From NCBI RefSeq assembly GCF_012935695.1, contig NZ_CP052859.1, forward strand, positions 96,001 through 160,000: DNA of 64,000 nt, read 5' to 3'. Below, piece by piece: positions 54,332 to 64,000 of this stretch (position 1 is the stretch's first letter; each line of letters starts with the position of its first letter). Source of the DNA: Pseudomonas sp. ADAK18. Its GTDB lineage: Bacteria > Pseudomonadota > Gammaproteobacteria > Pseudomonadales > Pseudomonadaceae. The notes under the pieces were generated by a model. The model saw only the letters and a program-made list of their open reading frames with translations. It was not told the origin of the DNA and ran no database searches. The position numbers and the translations under genes are program-made.

Positions 54332-55888
54332 TTACAGGCCGGGCAGGCGCTGACGAATGTGCGCGACCAATGCGTCAAGCGTCCCGCTTTCATTGGTCTC
54401 GACCCGTTTGCTGAGCAGCAATTCTTCGGCGCTGAGTGGATCGCGGTTAGCCTGCTGCTCTTCGATGATAGTCAGTGTCGCGTCGGAAGGATCGTTCTTG
54501 TCTGCCTGACGTTGTGCCAGCCAACTGGTGATCACGGCTTGCGGCGCGTTGCAGTCCAGGATCAGGAACGGTGCACCCGTGGCTTCGGCGATCTTCGCCG
54601 CTGCATCGCGTTGTCCACGCTTGAGGAAGGTGGCATCCAACACAACCGGGAAGCCGGCGCGCAGCACAGTATCAGCGATCGAGTTCAATCGCTCATAAGT
54701 GGTGGCGCTGGCATCGGTCGCATAAATCCCGGCCTGCGGCGTGTTTTCGACTTTCTGTTCACCAAATAGGCGTTTGCGTTCGACGTCCGAACGTAGGCGA
54801 ACAGCCCCCAATGCTTCCACCAAGCGCATGGCCACATGGCTTTTGCCGGTTGCCGATACACCATGGGTGATAGCCAGAAAGCGCGATGGGATGGTGCTAT
54901 AGCTTTCCGCCAGGTTGGCGTAGTTGCGGTACTGGCGCAGCGTGGTTGCGCGCTGCACGGCGTCGGCTTCGGCCGGCATGCTGAACAGGGCAATCTTGGC
55001 CCGCACGAGGGCGCGATAGGCTTTATAGAAGTTGAGCAGCTCCAGGCCTTGATAGTCGCCGGTCAACTCCAGGTATTGGCTGATAAAGCGCCGGGCCAGG
55101 GACTTGAGACCGCGGTCTTCGAGGTCCATGGCCAGGAAGCCGGTGTCGGCGTAGACGTCGGTGAAGCGAAACGGCTCGTTGAACTCGATGCAGTCGAAGA
55201 TCACCACGTGGCCATCGATGAGGGTCGCGTTGCCCAAGTGGATGTCACCGTGGCATTCGCGAATGAAACCATTGAGCTTGCGCTGTTCGAACAGCGGCTT
55301 GAGGCGCTCGAAGCTGCTTTCGGCCCAGGCCTGGAGGGCTTCGAGTTGCAGCAGGTCGGCCTTGTCACTCAAGAATGGACGGATTTGCTCGAAGTTCTGC
55401 CGCACAGGAGCCATCACATCTTCCGGGGTGCCGGCGATGTGGTCTTGCGCAACCTTGGGCGCATTGAGGTGAAAGTGCGCGATCTGCTTGGCCATCTCGT
55501 CGATGTGGGCGGTGGTCAGCTCGCCGTTTTTTTGCAGGGTGCTAAGCAGTTGGCTTTGCGGGAACTGGCGCATTTTCAGGGCGTAGTCGATGACCGGACC
55601 GTCGCCAGCCAATTGCGGCGCTTCGACGCTGCCGGTGATTGGCAACACTTCAAGATACAAATCTTCGGTCAGGCGCTGGTTGAGGCGCAGCTCCTCGTTG
55701 CAGAAGTGGCCGCGGGCGTCCACGTTGGTGAAGTCGAGGAAGCCGAAATTGACCGGTTTTTTTACTTTATAAGCGTAGGGACCCGTGAGCACGACCCAGG
55801 AAATGTGGGTTTCGATGACTTGAAATTCATCCACCGGATGAGGGTACAGGGCCGGGTTTTGCAGGGCTGCGATCAAAGACTGGCTCAC
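54332..55888 (-). CDS. APH-like kinase fused to P-loop kinase
   Basis: A 518-residue two-domain protein. The first 330 residues resemble aminoglycoside/choline phosphotransferases, with a catalytic loop HGDIHLGN near 214 and the metal-binding Asp in IFDCIEFN. The last 185 residues are a P-loop kinase/AAA_33 domain with Walker A GVSATGKSH near residue 347 and a Leu-rich acceptor-binding part. In Pseudomonas such fusions are widespread but their substrate is unknown. Antibiotic resistance should not be assumed. Confidence 0.85.
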   Translation of the reverse strand: MSQSLIAALQNPALYPHPVDEFQVIETHISWVVLTGPYAYKVKKPVNFGFLDFTNVDARGHFCNEELRLNQRLTEDLYLEVLPITGSVEAPQLAGDGPVIDYALKMRQFPQSQLLSTLQKNGELTTAHIDEMAKQIAHFHLNAPKVAQDHIAGTPEDVMAPVRQNFEQIRPFLSDKADLLQLEALQAWAESSFERLKPLFEQRKLNGFIRECHGDIHLGNATLIDGHVVIFDCIEFNEPFRFTDVYADTGFLAMDLEDRGLKSLARRFISQYLELTGDYQGLELLNFYKAYRALVRAKIALFSMPAEADAVQRATTLRQYRNYANLAESYSTIPSRFLAITHGVSATGKSHVAMRLVEALGAVRLRSDVERKRLFGEQKVENTPQAGIYATDASATTYERLNSIADTVLRAGFPVVLDATFLKRGQRDAAAKIAEATGAPFLILDCNAPQAVITSWLAQRQADKNDPSDATLTIIEEQQANRDPLSAEELLLSKRVETNESGTLDALVAHIRQRLPGL

Positions 55889-56006
55889 GGGCGATCCTTC
55901 AGAGTCGGGAAAAATTCATGGCGGGCATTATGGCTGCTGTGGCGGGTAGTGCAAACCGCTGTCCGGCTCATGTTGGTCATCAATAAAGTGCGTATAATCC
56001 GCCGCC

Positions 56007-58331
56007 ATGACTCGTACCCGATCTCCCCGTTCCCGTAAAAAACCTCCTTCCAGTGGCCTGCGCCCCTGGCTGGGCTGGGCGCTCAAGCTCGGTCTGGTCG
56101 GTCTCGTAGTGATCGCAGGCTTCGCGGTTTACCTCGATGCTGTGGTCCAGGAGAAGTTCTCCGGCAAGCGCTGGACCATCCCGGCCAAGGTCTACGCACG
56201 CCCGCTGGAACTGTTCACCGGCCAGAAGCTGAGCAAGGACGACTTCCTCACAGAGCTCGACGCTCTTGGCTATCGCCGGGAGAACGTGAGCAATGGGCCC
56301 GGCGCGGCCTCGGTCAGTGGTAATACCGTTGACTTGAACACCCGTGGCTTCCAGTTCTACGAAGGGCTGGAGAAACCCCAGCCGGTACGTGTGCGCTTCT
56401 CTGGCGACTATGTGGCCGAGCTGTCTTCGCTCAACGGCTCGAAGCTGCCGGTAGTGCGTCTGGAACCGCTGTTGATCGGTGGGATTTATCCGAAAAACCT
56501 GGAAGATCGCATCCTGATCAAGATCGATCAGGTCCCGCCGTACCTGCTGGATACACTGATTGCCGTCGAAGATCGGGATTTCTACAGCCACTGGGGCGTG
56601 TCACCCAAGTCGATTGCCCGAGCCATCTGGGTCAATACCTCAGGCGGCAAGATGACCCAGGGCGGCAGTACGCTGACGCAACAATTGGTCAAGAACTTCT
56701 ACCTGACCAACGAGCGCAGCCTGACCCGTAAGCTCACCGAAGCCATGATGGCGATGCTGCTTGAGCTGCATTACAGCAAGCAGGAGATCCTTGAGGCCTA
56801 CCTTAATGAGGTCTTCGTCGGCCAGGACGGTCAACGTGCGGTCCATGGCTTTGGCTTGGCCAGTCAGTTCTTCTTTGGCCAGCCATTGTCCGAGTTGAAA
56901 TTGCATCAAGTTGCGTTGTTGGTGGGCATGGTCAAAGGACCGTCCTACTACAACCCGCGTCGTAACCCAGAGCGTGCACTGGAGCGGCGCAACCTGGTGC
57001 TGGATGTGCTTGAACAGCAAGGTGTCGCAACACCTGAGCAAGTGGCAGCAGCGAAGAAAATGCCACTGGGTGTGACCACTCGCGGCAAGCTGGCTGACAG
57101 CTCATTCCCAGGCTTTATTGACCTGGTCAAACGCCAACTGCGTGAAGACTATCGCGACGAAGACTTGACTGAAGAAGGCCTGCGGATCTTCACCAGCTTC
57201 GACCCGATCCTGCAGATGAAGGCCGAAGCCTCGGTCAACGACACCTTCAAGCGCCTGGCGGGCCGTAAAGGTTCCGACGAAGTCGAAGCCGCGATGGTGG
57301 TGACCAATCCGGAAACCGGTGAAGTCCAAGCCATGATCGGCAGTCGCCAGGCCAGCTTTGCCGGGTTCAACCGGGCATTGGATGCCGTGCGGCCGATTGG
57401 CTCGCTGGTCAAGCCGGCGGTCTACCTGACGGCCTTGGAAAAACCGAGTAAATACACCCTGACCAGTTGGTTGTCCGATGATCCATTGTCGGTCAAGGGC
57501 GCCGATGGTCAGGTGTGGAAGCCGCAGAACTTTGACCGTCGTTCCCACGGTACGGTGTTTCTGTATCAGGGGCTGGCGCACTCTTACAACCTGTCGACCT
57601 CCCGGCTTGGCCTTGAGGTGGGTGTTCCCAATGTCCTCAAGACCCTGGCACGCCTGGGCATCAACCGTGAGTTCCCGGCGTACCCATCGATGTTGCTGGG
57701 TGCTGGTGGAATGACCCCGATTGAAGTGGCGACCATGTACCAGACCCTCGCCAACGGTGGTTTCAACACGCCGATGCGCGGGATCCGCAGCGTCTTGACC
57801 GCCGAAGGTGAGCCACTCAAGCGCTATCCGTTCCAGATTCAGCAGCGCTTCGATCCGGCTTCTATTTATCTGATCCAGAACGCCATGCAGCGGGTTATGC
57901 GTGAGGGTACAGGGCGTTCGGTTTACAGCGTGCTGCCATCGAACCTGACACTGGCTGGCAAGACCGGTACCAGTAACGATTCGCGAGATAGCTGGTTTGC
58001 CGGTTTCAGCCAGGACCTGCTGGCCGTGGTCTGGCTCGGCCGCGATGACAACGGCAAGACTCCCTTTACCGGTGCCACCGGTGCATTGCAGGTCTGGACC
58101 AGTTTCATGCGCAAGGCCGATCCGTTGCCGCTGAACATGCCGCAGCCGGACAACATCGTTCAGGCTTGGATTGATCCTCATACTGGGCAGGGTTCCGATG
58201 CCAACTGTCCGGGCGCTGTGCAGATGCCGTATATTCGCGGCAGCGAACCGCCTCCCGGCGCGGCATGCGGTGGCAGTGCTCCCGCTGATGCTGAATCGGT
58301 GATGGATTGGGTCAAGGGCTGGATGAATTAA
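56007..58331 (+). CDS. mrcB: Penicillin-binding protein 1B
   Basis: Bifunctional class A peptidoglycan synthase (ponB in Pseudomonas). The 774-residue protein has a short cytoplasmic tail, one membrane anchor (about 24-44), a UB2H-like domain, and a glycosyltransferase domain with catalytic Glu188 (AVEDRDFYSH) and the GGSTLTQQLVKN motif. The transpeptidase domain has Ser466-x-x-Lys469 (GSLVKP), Ser526-Tyr-Asn and Lys652-Thr-Gly. Its regulator LpoP is encoded directly downstream. It is divergent from the kinase gene. Confidence 0.98.
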   Translation: MTRTRSPRSRKKPPSSGLRPWLGWALKLGLVGLVVIAGFAVYLDAVVQEKFSGKRWTIPAKVYARPLELFTGQKLSKDDFLTELDALGYRRENVSNGPGAASVSGNTVDLNTRGFQFYEGLEKPQPVRVRFSGDYVAELSSLNGSKLPVVRLEPLLIGGIYPKNLEDRILIKIDQVPPYLLDTLIAVEDRDFYSHWGVSPKSIARAIWVNTSGGKMTQGGSTLTQQLVKNFYLTNERSLTRKLTEAMMAMLLELHYSKQEILEAYLNEVFVGQDGQRAVHGFGLASQFFFGQPLSELKLHQVALLVGMVKGPSYYNPRRNPERALERRNLVLDVLEQQGVATPEQVAAAKKMPLGVTTRGKLADSSFPGFIDLVKRQLREDYRDEDLTEEGLRIFTSFDPILQMKAEASVNDTFKRLAGRKGSDEVEAAMVVTNPETGEVQAMIGSRQASFAGFNRALDAVRPIGSLVKPAVYLTALEKPSKYTLTSWLSDDPLSVKGADGQVWKPQNFDRRSHGTVFLYQGLAHSYNLSTSRLGLEVGVPNVLKTLARLGINREFPAYPSMLLGAGGMTPIEVATMYQTLANGGFNTPMRGIRSVLTAEGEPLKRYPFQIQQRFDPASIYLIQNAMQRVMREGTGRSVYSVLPSNLTLAGKTGTSNDSRDSWFAGFSQDLLAVVWLGRDDNGKTPFTGATGALQVWTSFMRKADPLPLNMPQPDNIVQAWIDPHTGQGSDANCPGAVQMPYIRGSEPPPGAACGGSAPADAESVMDWVKGWMN

Positions 58332-58347
58332 GCAAAGAGGGTTTCAA

Positions 58348-59079
58348 GTGAAAAAGTGGTGGATTCCAGCTATTACAGCTCTGGCTTTGCTCAATGGTTG
58401 CGCCAGCGTGCAGCACGGCTCTATTCCGGTGGTGGATGCCGGAACCGCAGTCTCCAACAACGATCGCCTCTCGGCTAATGGCGGCTTCCGTCAGACCGTG
58501 GTCACGCGTCCGACGCAAGCCAAGGCACAAGCCTTACCGCAGGATTCCGGCGTGGTGGTGATGGTTCCTGGCGGTGGCGCGGCAACCTCCGCGCCGATCA
58601 GCACTCAGCCGTTCACGGTGGGGCCGATCACGCCCGGCCCGGTGGATTCGACGCCGATTCAAACGGCGCCGGTCAATCAAGGCTCCTACAACATGCCTTC
58701 GACGCCGAGCGGGATTCCTTCTGCCAGCGCCGGTGGCTTGTCGGCCGATGAGCAGCTCGACGGCCCGGTACTGGCCTTGCTCACCACTGCGCAGCAACAA
58801 CAGGCTGGTGGCGACTTGAACGGTGCTTCATCCAGTCTCGAACGCGCCCAGCGTGTAGCGCCTCGGGAACCGCAAGTGCTCTATCGTCTGGCTCAGGTAC
58901 GCATGGCCCAGGGTGATGCGCCGCAAGCGGAACAGTTTGCTCGTCGTGGCCTGACTCTGGCCAATGGCCGCCCTGACCTGCAAGCCAGCCTGTGGGGCTT
59001 GATTGGCGACGCCCGCGAGAAGCAGGGTGATGCCACCGGTGCCGCTCAGGCTCGGCAAAAGGCCAAGGTACGTCTCTGA
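58348..59079 (+). CDS. lpoP: Outer-membrane TPR lipoprotein, probable PBP1B activator LpoP
   Basis: A 243-residue lipoprotein with a lipobox ending in Cys18 (LLNGC). A long Pro/Ser/Thr-rich disordered stretch (about 25-130) could span the periplasm. C-terminal TPR-like helices (about 133-243) include LLTTAQQQQAGGDLNGASSS and VLYRLAQVRMAQGDAPQAEQ. In P. aeruginosa the TPR lipoprotein LpoP activates PBP1B and lies next to ponB, as here; that is the basis of the name. It follows mrcB after 16 bases and abuts the YqcC-like gene. Confidence 0.85.
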   Translation: MKKWWIPAITALALLNGCASVQHGSIPVVDAGTAVSNNDRLSANGGFRQTVVTRPTQAKAQALPQDSGVVVMVPGGGAATSAPISTQPFTVGPITPGPVDSTPIQTAPVNQGSYNMPSTPSGIPSASAGGLSADEQLDGPVLALLTTAQQQQAGGDLNGASSSLERAQRVAPREPQVLYRLAQVRMAQGDAPQAEQFARRGLTLANGRPDLQASLWGLIGDAREKQGDATGAAQARQKAKVRL

Positions 59080-59408
59080 TGGATTCACGTTTTCCGGCGA
59101 TTGCCGAACAGCTGTTGCTGATTGAGCGTGAGCTGCGATTGCAGGGCTGGTGGGATGAAGTGTCCCCCAGCAACGAAGCACTGAGCAGTGTCGAGCCTTT
59201 TTCCGTTGATACCCTGGACTTCCATCAGTGGCTGCAATGGATTTTCTTGGTGCGGATGAAACAAATCCTCGAGCAGGACCTGCCGCTGCCGAATGCGTCG
59301 GGGATTCTGGAGATGGCCGAGATGGTCTATGCCGATCGTCCTCTGGAAAGCCTTGGCCTGCGGGGCGCGCTGAAAAAGTTCGATCAACTGATCGTCGACG
59401 CTCGTTAA
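59079..59408 (+). CDS. yqcC: YqcC family protein
   Basis: A 109-residue, mostly helical cytoplasmic protein of the YqcC/DUF446 family. Recognisable parts are LLLIERELRLQGWWDE (about 10-25), LDFHQWLQWIFLVRMKQILE near 50, and ILEMAEMVYADRP near 82. The start codon overlaps the lpoP stop, so it is translationally coupled to the cell-wall synthase operon. Biochemical function is unknown. Confidence 0.85.
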   Translation: MDSRFPAIAEQLLLIERELRLQGWWDEVSPSNEALSSVEPFSVDTLDFHQWLQWIFLVRMKQILEQDLPLPNASGILEMAEMVYADRPLESLGLRGALKKFDQLIVDAR

Positions 59409-59414
59409 TTGCCT

Positions 59415-59440
59415 GACTGCCGGGTTTTCCGGCAGTCTTG
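59415..59440 (+). terminator. Terminator after yqcC
   Basis: GACTGCCGG-GTTTT-CCGGCAGTC is a perfect 9-bp stem followed by TTG, seven bases past the stop. Confidence 0.75.
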
Positions 59441-59839
59441 CGCACATTTCTACCGCTTGACGACATTCAGGCGAGTTTTATCCCTCCTCAAGCCCCTTTC
59501 TTCTACGTTCTCATGCGCTTAGTTGGAAAAAAGCGCAATTATTACTTGACTTGAAGGGGCTGAAACAGAAGAATCCAAAGTCCGCTGTAGAGGGACTGCC
59601 AGAAGCAGACCCACTCAGCAGATCATGAGGCGCACATCCGCGCCGACCTGTTACACCCGCAACGCGTTACCTCGCGCTGGGTGGGAAAATCCCGCAACAC
59701 TTGGGAAGCTCCCAATACTTGCTCAGTCAGTGCTGACGTAGTCGGCGACCACCGTCGCTCATGCTCTGCTGAGAAGTAAACCTATTAAGACCCGTCGGTT
59801 TTTAACGGACGGTATTCTGGCGTTTTAGAGGTGAACAAC
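59441..59839 (+). promoter_or_regulatory. Long leader of the ilvIHC operon with short reading frame
   Basis: About 400 bases without a protein gene. A 38-codon frame (59625-59741) ends in LGKLPILAQSVLT, with many Leu, Ile and Val codons near its stop. Hairpins TTGGGA-AGC-TCCCAA (59701-59715) and CCGTC / GACGG follow or overlap it. This resembles a branched-chain amino acid leader peptide with RNA structures, but no clear terminator with T-run is seen, so attenuation is only a hypothesis. Confidence 0.35.
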
Positions 59840-61564
59840 GTGGAGCTTTTATCTGGTGGTGAGATGCTCGTCCGCTTTTTGCGTGACGAAGGCGTCGACT
59901 ATATCTACGGGTACCCAGGTGGTGCTCTGCTGCATGTCTATGACGCACTGTTCAAAGAACCGGCTGTTACCCACATCCTGGTTCGCCACGAACAAGCCGC
60001 GACCCATATGGCTGACGGTTATGCCCGTGCCACCGGTAAAGCCGGCGTGGTACTGGTAACGTCCGGCCCTGGCGCGACCAATGCCATCACCGGCATCGCG
60101 ACTGCTTATATGGACTCCATTCCGATGGTGATCATTTCTGGCCAGGTGGCGAGCACCATGGTCGGTACTGACGCATTCCAGGAAACCGACATGATCGGTA
60201 TCTCCCGGCCGATCGTGAAACACAGCTTCATGATCAAGCATGCGTCGGAAATCCCGGAAGTCATGAAAAAGGCCTTCTACCTCGCGCAATCCGGTCGCCC
60301 GGGTCCAGTGGTGGTCGATATTCCGAAAGACATGACCAACCCGGCGGAAAAATTCGAATACATCTTCCCGAAGAAAGCCAAGCTGCGTTCCTACAGCCCG
60401 GCTGTTCGTGGGCATTCGGGGCAAATCCGCAAGGCAGTAGAAATGCTCCTGGCGGCCAAGCGTCCGGTGCTTTACTCGGGTGGTGGCGTGATCCTGGGCG
60501 GCGGTTCTGCACCGCTGACCGAGCTGGCCAAGATGCTCAACCTGCCGGTGACCAATACCCTGATGGGGCTGGGCGCATTTCCGGGTACGGACCGTCAGTT
60601 CGTTGGCATGCTCGGCATGCACGGCAGTTACACGGCCAACCTGACCATGCACCATGCTGACGTGATTCTTGCGGTGGGTGCACGCTTCGATGACCGGGTA
60701 ATCAATGGCGCGAGCAAGTTCTGCCCGAATGCCAAGATCATCCACATCGACATCGACCCGGCGTCGATCTCCAAGACCATCAAGGCAGACGTGCCTATCG
60801 TCGGTCCAGTGGAAAGCGTATTGACCGAAATGGTTGCAACGCTCAAGGAGATCGGCGAAACCCCGAACAAGGATTCCGTTGCCAGTTGGTGGAAGCAGAT
60901 TGACGAATGGCGCGGTGACCGAGGCCTGTTCCCTTACGACAAGGGCGACGGCAGCATCATCAAGCCACAGACCGTGATCGAAACCCTGTGCGAAGTGACC
61001 AAGGGCGATGCCTTTGTGACCTCGGACGTGGGCCAGCACCAGATGTTTGCGGCGCAGTACTACACGTTCGACAAGCCTAACCGCTGGATCAACTCCGGTG
61101 GCCTGGGCACGATGGGCTTTGGTTTCCCTGCCGCCATGGGGGTGAAGCTGAGCTTCCCGGATGCCGACGTCGCTTGCGTCACCGGTGAGGGCAGTATCCA
61201 GATGAACATCCAGGAGTTGTCGACCTGCCTGCAATATGGTTTGCCGGTGAAGATCATCTGCCTGAACAACGGTGTGCTGGGCATGGTTCGCCAATGGCAA
61301 GACATGAGTTACGGCAGCCGTCATTCCCACTCGTACATGGAATCGCTGCCTGATTTCGTCAAGTTGGTTGAAGCCTATGGCCACGTCGGCATGCGCATCA
61401 CCGATTTGAAGGATTTGAAGCCGAAGATGGCAGAAGCGTTCGCCATGAAAGATCGCCTGGTGTTCCTCGATATTCAGGTCGACACCAGCGAGCACGTCTA
61501 TCCGATGCAGATCAAAGACGGCTCTATGCGCGACATGTGGCTGAACAAGACGGAGCGTACCTAA
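59840..61564 (+). CDS. ilvI: Acetolactate synthase, large subunit
   Basis: ThDP-dependent condensation of pyruvate, first common step of valine, leucine and isoleucine synthesis. The 574-residue protein has the N-terminal ThDP-binding motif [15 protein letters not shown] with the catalytic Glu in [15 protein letters not shown]. The central FAD/NAD-like domain follows, then the C-terminal metal site [14 protein letters not shown] with the conserved NN tail ([13 protein letters not shown]). I take the GTG at 59840 ([10 protein letters not shown]), where GAGGTGA is well spaced; a GTG at 59831 also fits. ilvH follows at once. Confidence 0.97.
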   Translation: MELLSGGEMLVRFLRDEGVDYIYGYPGGALLHVYDALFKEPAVTHILVRHEQAATHMADGYARATGKAGVVLVTSGPGATNAITGIATAYMDSIPMVIISGQVASTMVGTDAFQETDMIGISRPIVKHSFMIKHASEIPEVMKKAFYLAQSGRPGPVVVDIPKDMTNPAEKFEYIFPKKAKLRSYSPAVRGHSGQIRKAVEMLLAAKRPVLYSGGGVILGGGSAPLTELAKMLNLPVTNTLMGLGAFPGTDRQFVGMLGMHGSYTANLTMHHADVILAVGARFDDRVINGASKFCPNAKIIHIDIDPASISKTIKADVPIVGPVESVLTEMVATLKEIGETPNKDSVASWWKQIDEWRGDRGLFPYDKGDGSIIKPQTVIETLCEVTKGDAFVTSDVGQHQMFAAQYYTFDKPNRWINSGGLGTMGFGFPAAMGVKLSFPDADVACVTGEGSIQMNIQELSTCLQYGLPVKIICLNNGVLGMVRQWQDMSYGSRHSHSYMESLPDFVKLVEAYGHVGMRITDLKDLKPKMAEAFAMKDRLVFLDIQVDTSEHVYPMQIKDGSMRDMWLNKTERT

Positions 61565-61566
61565 TC

Positions 61567-62058
61567 ATGCGGCACATTATCTCCCTGCTTCTGGAGAACG
61601 AACCGGGCGCTTTGTCTCGTGTGGTCGGCCTGTTTTCGCAACGCAACTACAACATCGAAAGCCTGACCGTGGCGCCAACCGAAGACCCGACCCTGTCGCG
61701 CCTGACGTTGACCACGGTCGGCCATGATGAGGTGATCGAGCAGATCACCAAGAACCTCAACAAGCTGATCGAAGTGGTCAAGCTGGTCGATTTGTCGGAA
61801 AGTGCCCACATCGAGCGTGAACTGATGCTGGTCAAGGTCAAGGCTACGGGTGCCCAACGTGCCGAGATCAAGCGTACTACCGATATTTATCGCGGGCAGA
61901 TCGTTGATGTGAGCGCCAGCGTTTATACCGTTCAACTGACCGGTACAAGCGACAAGCTGGACAGCTTCATCCAGTCGATCGGGACGGCCTCGATTTTGGA
62001 AACCGTACGCAGTGGTGTCACCGGGATTGCCCGTGGCGACAAAGTACTCAGCATCTAA
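61567..62058 (+). CDS. ilvH: Acetolactate synthase, small (regulatory) subunit
   Basis: Regulatory subunit giving valine feedback. The 163-residue protein has an ACT domain (about 1-80: MRHIISLLLENEPGALSRVVGLFS with NIESLTVAPTED) and the C-terminal ALS_ss domain with ERELMLVKVKA and the end GVTGIARGDKVLSI. I take the ATG at 61567, three bases after ilvI; the longer frame starts inside ilvI. ilvC is 46 bases on. Confidence 0.97.
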   Translation: MRHIISLLLENEPGALSRVVGLFSQRNYNIESLTVAPTEDPTLSRLTLTTVGHDEVIEQITKNLNKLIEVVKLVDLSESAHIERELMLVKVKATGAQRAEIKRTTDIYRGQIVDVSASVYTVQLTGTSDKLDSFIQSIGTASILETVRSGVTGIARGDKVLSI

Positions 62059-62095
62059 CTCAATTAGTGAATGGCCTAACGGCCTGGATATATAG

Positions 62096-63121
<1,026 letters not shown>

Positions 63122-63140
63122 GTCGTACGCATCAAGGAAA

Positions 63141-63164
63141 AACGCGGCTTAGGCCGCGTTTTTT
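63141..63164 (+). terminator. Terminator after ilvC
   Basis: AACGCGGC-TTAG-GCCGCGTT with a following T-run: a perfect 8-bp intrinsic terminator closing the ilvIHC operon. Confidence 0.88.
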
Positions 63165-63264
63165 CGTTTGGGGGCTGGTTCTGGTATAAAGCTGCATCGT
63201 TTGCGGGCGAACACTCGCCGCAAGTTTCTGTCGAAATTTTTCACACCGTTGCAAGGTAAAGTCC

Positions 63265-64000
63265 ATGAGCGAACGTCCCGAAGAGCCAAGCCAGGCCTCT
63301 GACGCCGAAAGCCTGCTACCGATCGATGAACATGTCGAAGAAGGGCATGATGCTGAAGGCCGTAAAGTCCGGCATCGTGGTATCTATCTCCTGCCCAATC
63401 TGTTCACCACTGCGAACCTATTTGCAGGGTTTTACTCCATCATCAATTCCATGAGTGCTCAGAGCGCATTGGCGGCTGGTGATGCTGCCAGCGCCAGTAA
63501 ATACTTTGGCTTCGCGGCGATTGCGATTTTTGTCGCTATGGTCCTTGATGGTCTTGATGGTCGTGTAGCGCGAATGACCAATACCCAGAGTGCCTTTGGT
63601 GCCGAGTATGACTCGCTGTCCGATATGGTGGCTTTTGGTGTGGCGCCGGCACTGTTGGCGTTCGCTTGGGCTCTGGGTGACATGGGCAAGGTCGGCTGGA
63701 TGGTAGCCTTCATCTATGTGGCGGGTGCTGCACTGCGTCTGGCGCGTTTCAATACTCAGGTGGGCACTGCCGACAAGCGCTACTTCATTGGCTTGGCCAG
63801 TCCGGCAGCGGCAGGTGTAGTGGCCGGTATTGTCTGGGCATTCAGTGACTACGGGATCCAGGGTTCGAAGATGTCGTTCCTCGTCGCGTTGATGGTTGCG
63901 GCGGCCGGTATGCTGATGGTCAGCAATATCAAGTACAACAGCTTCAAGGAGCTGGACCTCAAGGGGCGTGTGCCATTTGTGGCCATCTTGGCCGTGGTGC
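63265..64000 (+). CDS. pssA: CDP-diacylglycerol-serine O-phosphatidyltransferase, 5' part
   Basis: Makes phosphatidylserine for phosphatidylethanolamine synthesis. The gene is cut by the window end after about 245 residues. A hydrophilic N-terminal extension of about 38 residues precedes the membrane enzyme. The CDP-alcohol phosphotransferase motif is seen as DGLDGRVARMTNTQSAFGAEYDSLSD near residue 95, matching D-G-x2-A-R-x8-G-x3-D-x3-D. Membrane helices lie on both sides of it. An AAGG site precedes the ATG at 63265. Confidence 0.95.
   Translation, partial: MSERPEEPSQASDAESLLPIDEHVEEGHDAEGRKVRHRGIYLLPNLFTTANLFAGFYSIINSMSAQSALAAGDAASASKYFGFAAIAIFVAMVLDGLDGRVARMTNTQSAFGAEYDSLSDMVAFGVAPALLAFAWALGDMGKVGWMVAFIYVAGAALRLARFNTQVGTADKRYFIGLASPAAAGVVAGIVWAFSDYGIQGSKMSFLVALMVAAAGMLMVSNIKYNSFKELDLKGRVPFVAILAVV

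Noticed and set aside
54332..55888. Possible aminoglycoside resistance gene
   Set aside because: The APH-like fold is part of a chromosomal two-domain protein conserved in Pseudomonas; nothing ties it to drug resistance or mobility.

Overview
The window is a 64 kb stretch of a Pseudomonas chromosome, most likely of the P. fluorescens group. The evidence is the protein sequences (DnaK, FtsH, NusA, CbrA/CbrB, DksA), a P. fluorescens-type REP element, CrcZ and PrrF small RNAs, and a gene order that, from memory, follows P. aeruginosa PA4763 to PA4693 with some losses. No prophage, transposase, CRISPR array, toxin-antitoxin pair or genomic island is visible. This is core genome, and I found no wholly undescribed multi-gene system. 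What deserves attention lies in the intergenic DNA.

Layout. (1) 1-5.9 kb: recN (cut by the window edge, under a LexA box), then grpE, dnaK, dnaJ and dapB, with two sigma-32 promoters. (2) 6-11.5 kb: carA, carB, greA and a DUF4149 membrane protein, with a strong attenuator-like terminator before carA. (3) 11.5-18.1 kb: yhbY (reverse), then rlmE, ftsH, folP, glmM, tpiA and secG. (4) 18.1-27.4 kb: tRNA-Leu(GAG), initiator tRNA-Met, and the rimP-nusA-infB-rbfA-truB-rpsO-pnp translation and RNA-decay cluster. (5) 27.4-37 kb: a BON-domain periplasmic protein with a candidate sigma-54 promoter, then, on the reverse strand, a large DUF748 protein, an rRNA methyltransferase-like protein, an MpaB/DUF2236 protein, acs and pgi. 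(6) 37-47.8 kb, reverse: panC, panB, folK, pcnB, the CrcZ sRNA, cbrB, cbrA, the small gene cbrX, gluQ and dksA. (7) 48-53.4 kb: an aminotransferase, sfsA, a Rieske protein, the heme ABC importer hmuTUV, and the iron-responsive PrrF sRNA. (8) 53.4-59.4 kb: a TfoX C-domain protein, a pentapeptide-repeat protein, an APH-like/P-loop kinase fusion, mrcB, lpoP and a YqcC-like gene. (9) 59.4-64 kb: ilvI, ilvH, ilvC and pssA (cut by the window edge).

How it fits together. The largest regulatory unit is CbrX/CbrA/CbrB/CrcZ. CbrB with sigma-54 should activate crcZ, and the RNA's six A-rich CA motifs sequester Hfq/Crc. The acs message in the same window carries such a motif across its ribosome binding site, so a likely target is encoded nearby. 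Iron control appears as two Fur boxes, one before hmuTUV and one on the PrrF promoter. Several genes use GTG or TTG starts (carA, rlmE, ftsH, rimP, truB, pnp, ilvI). Most long antisense reading frames are shadows of GC-rich coding genes.
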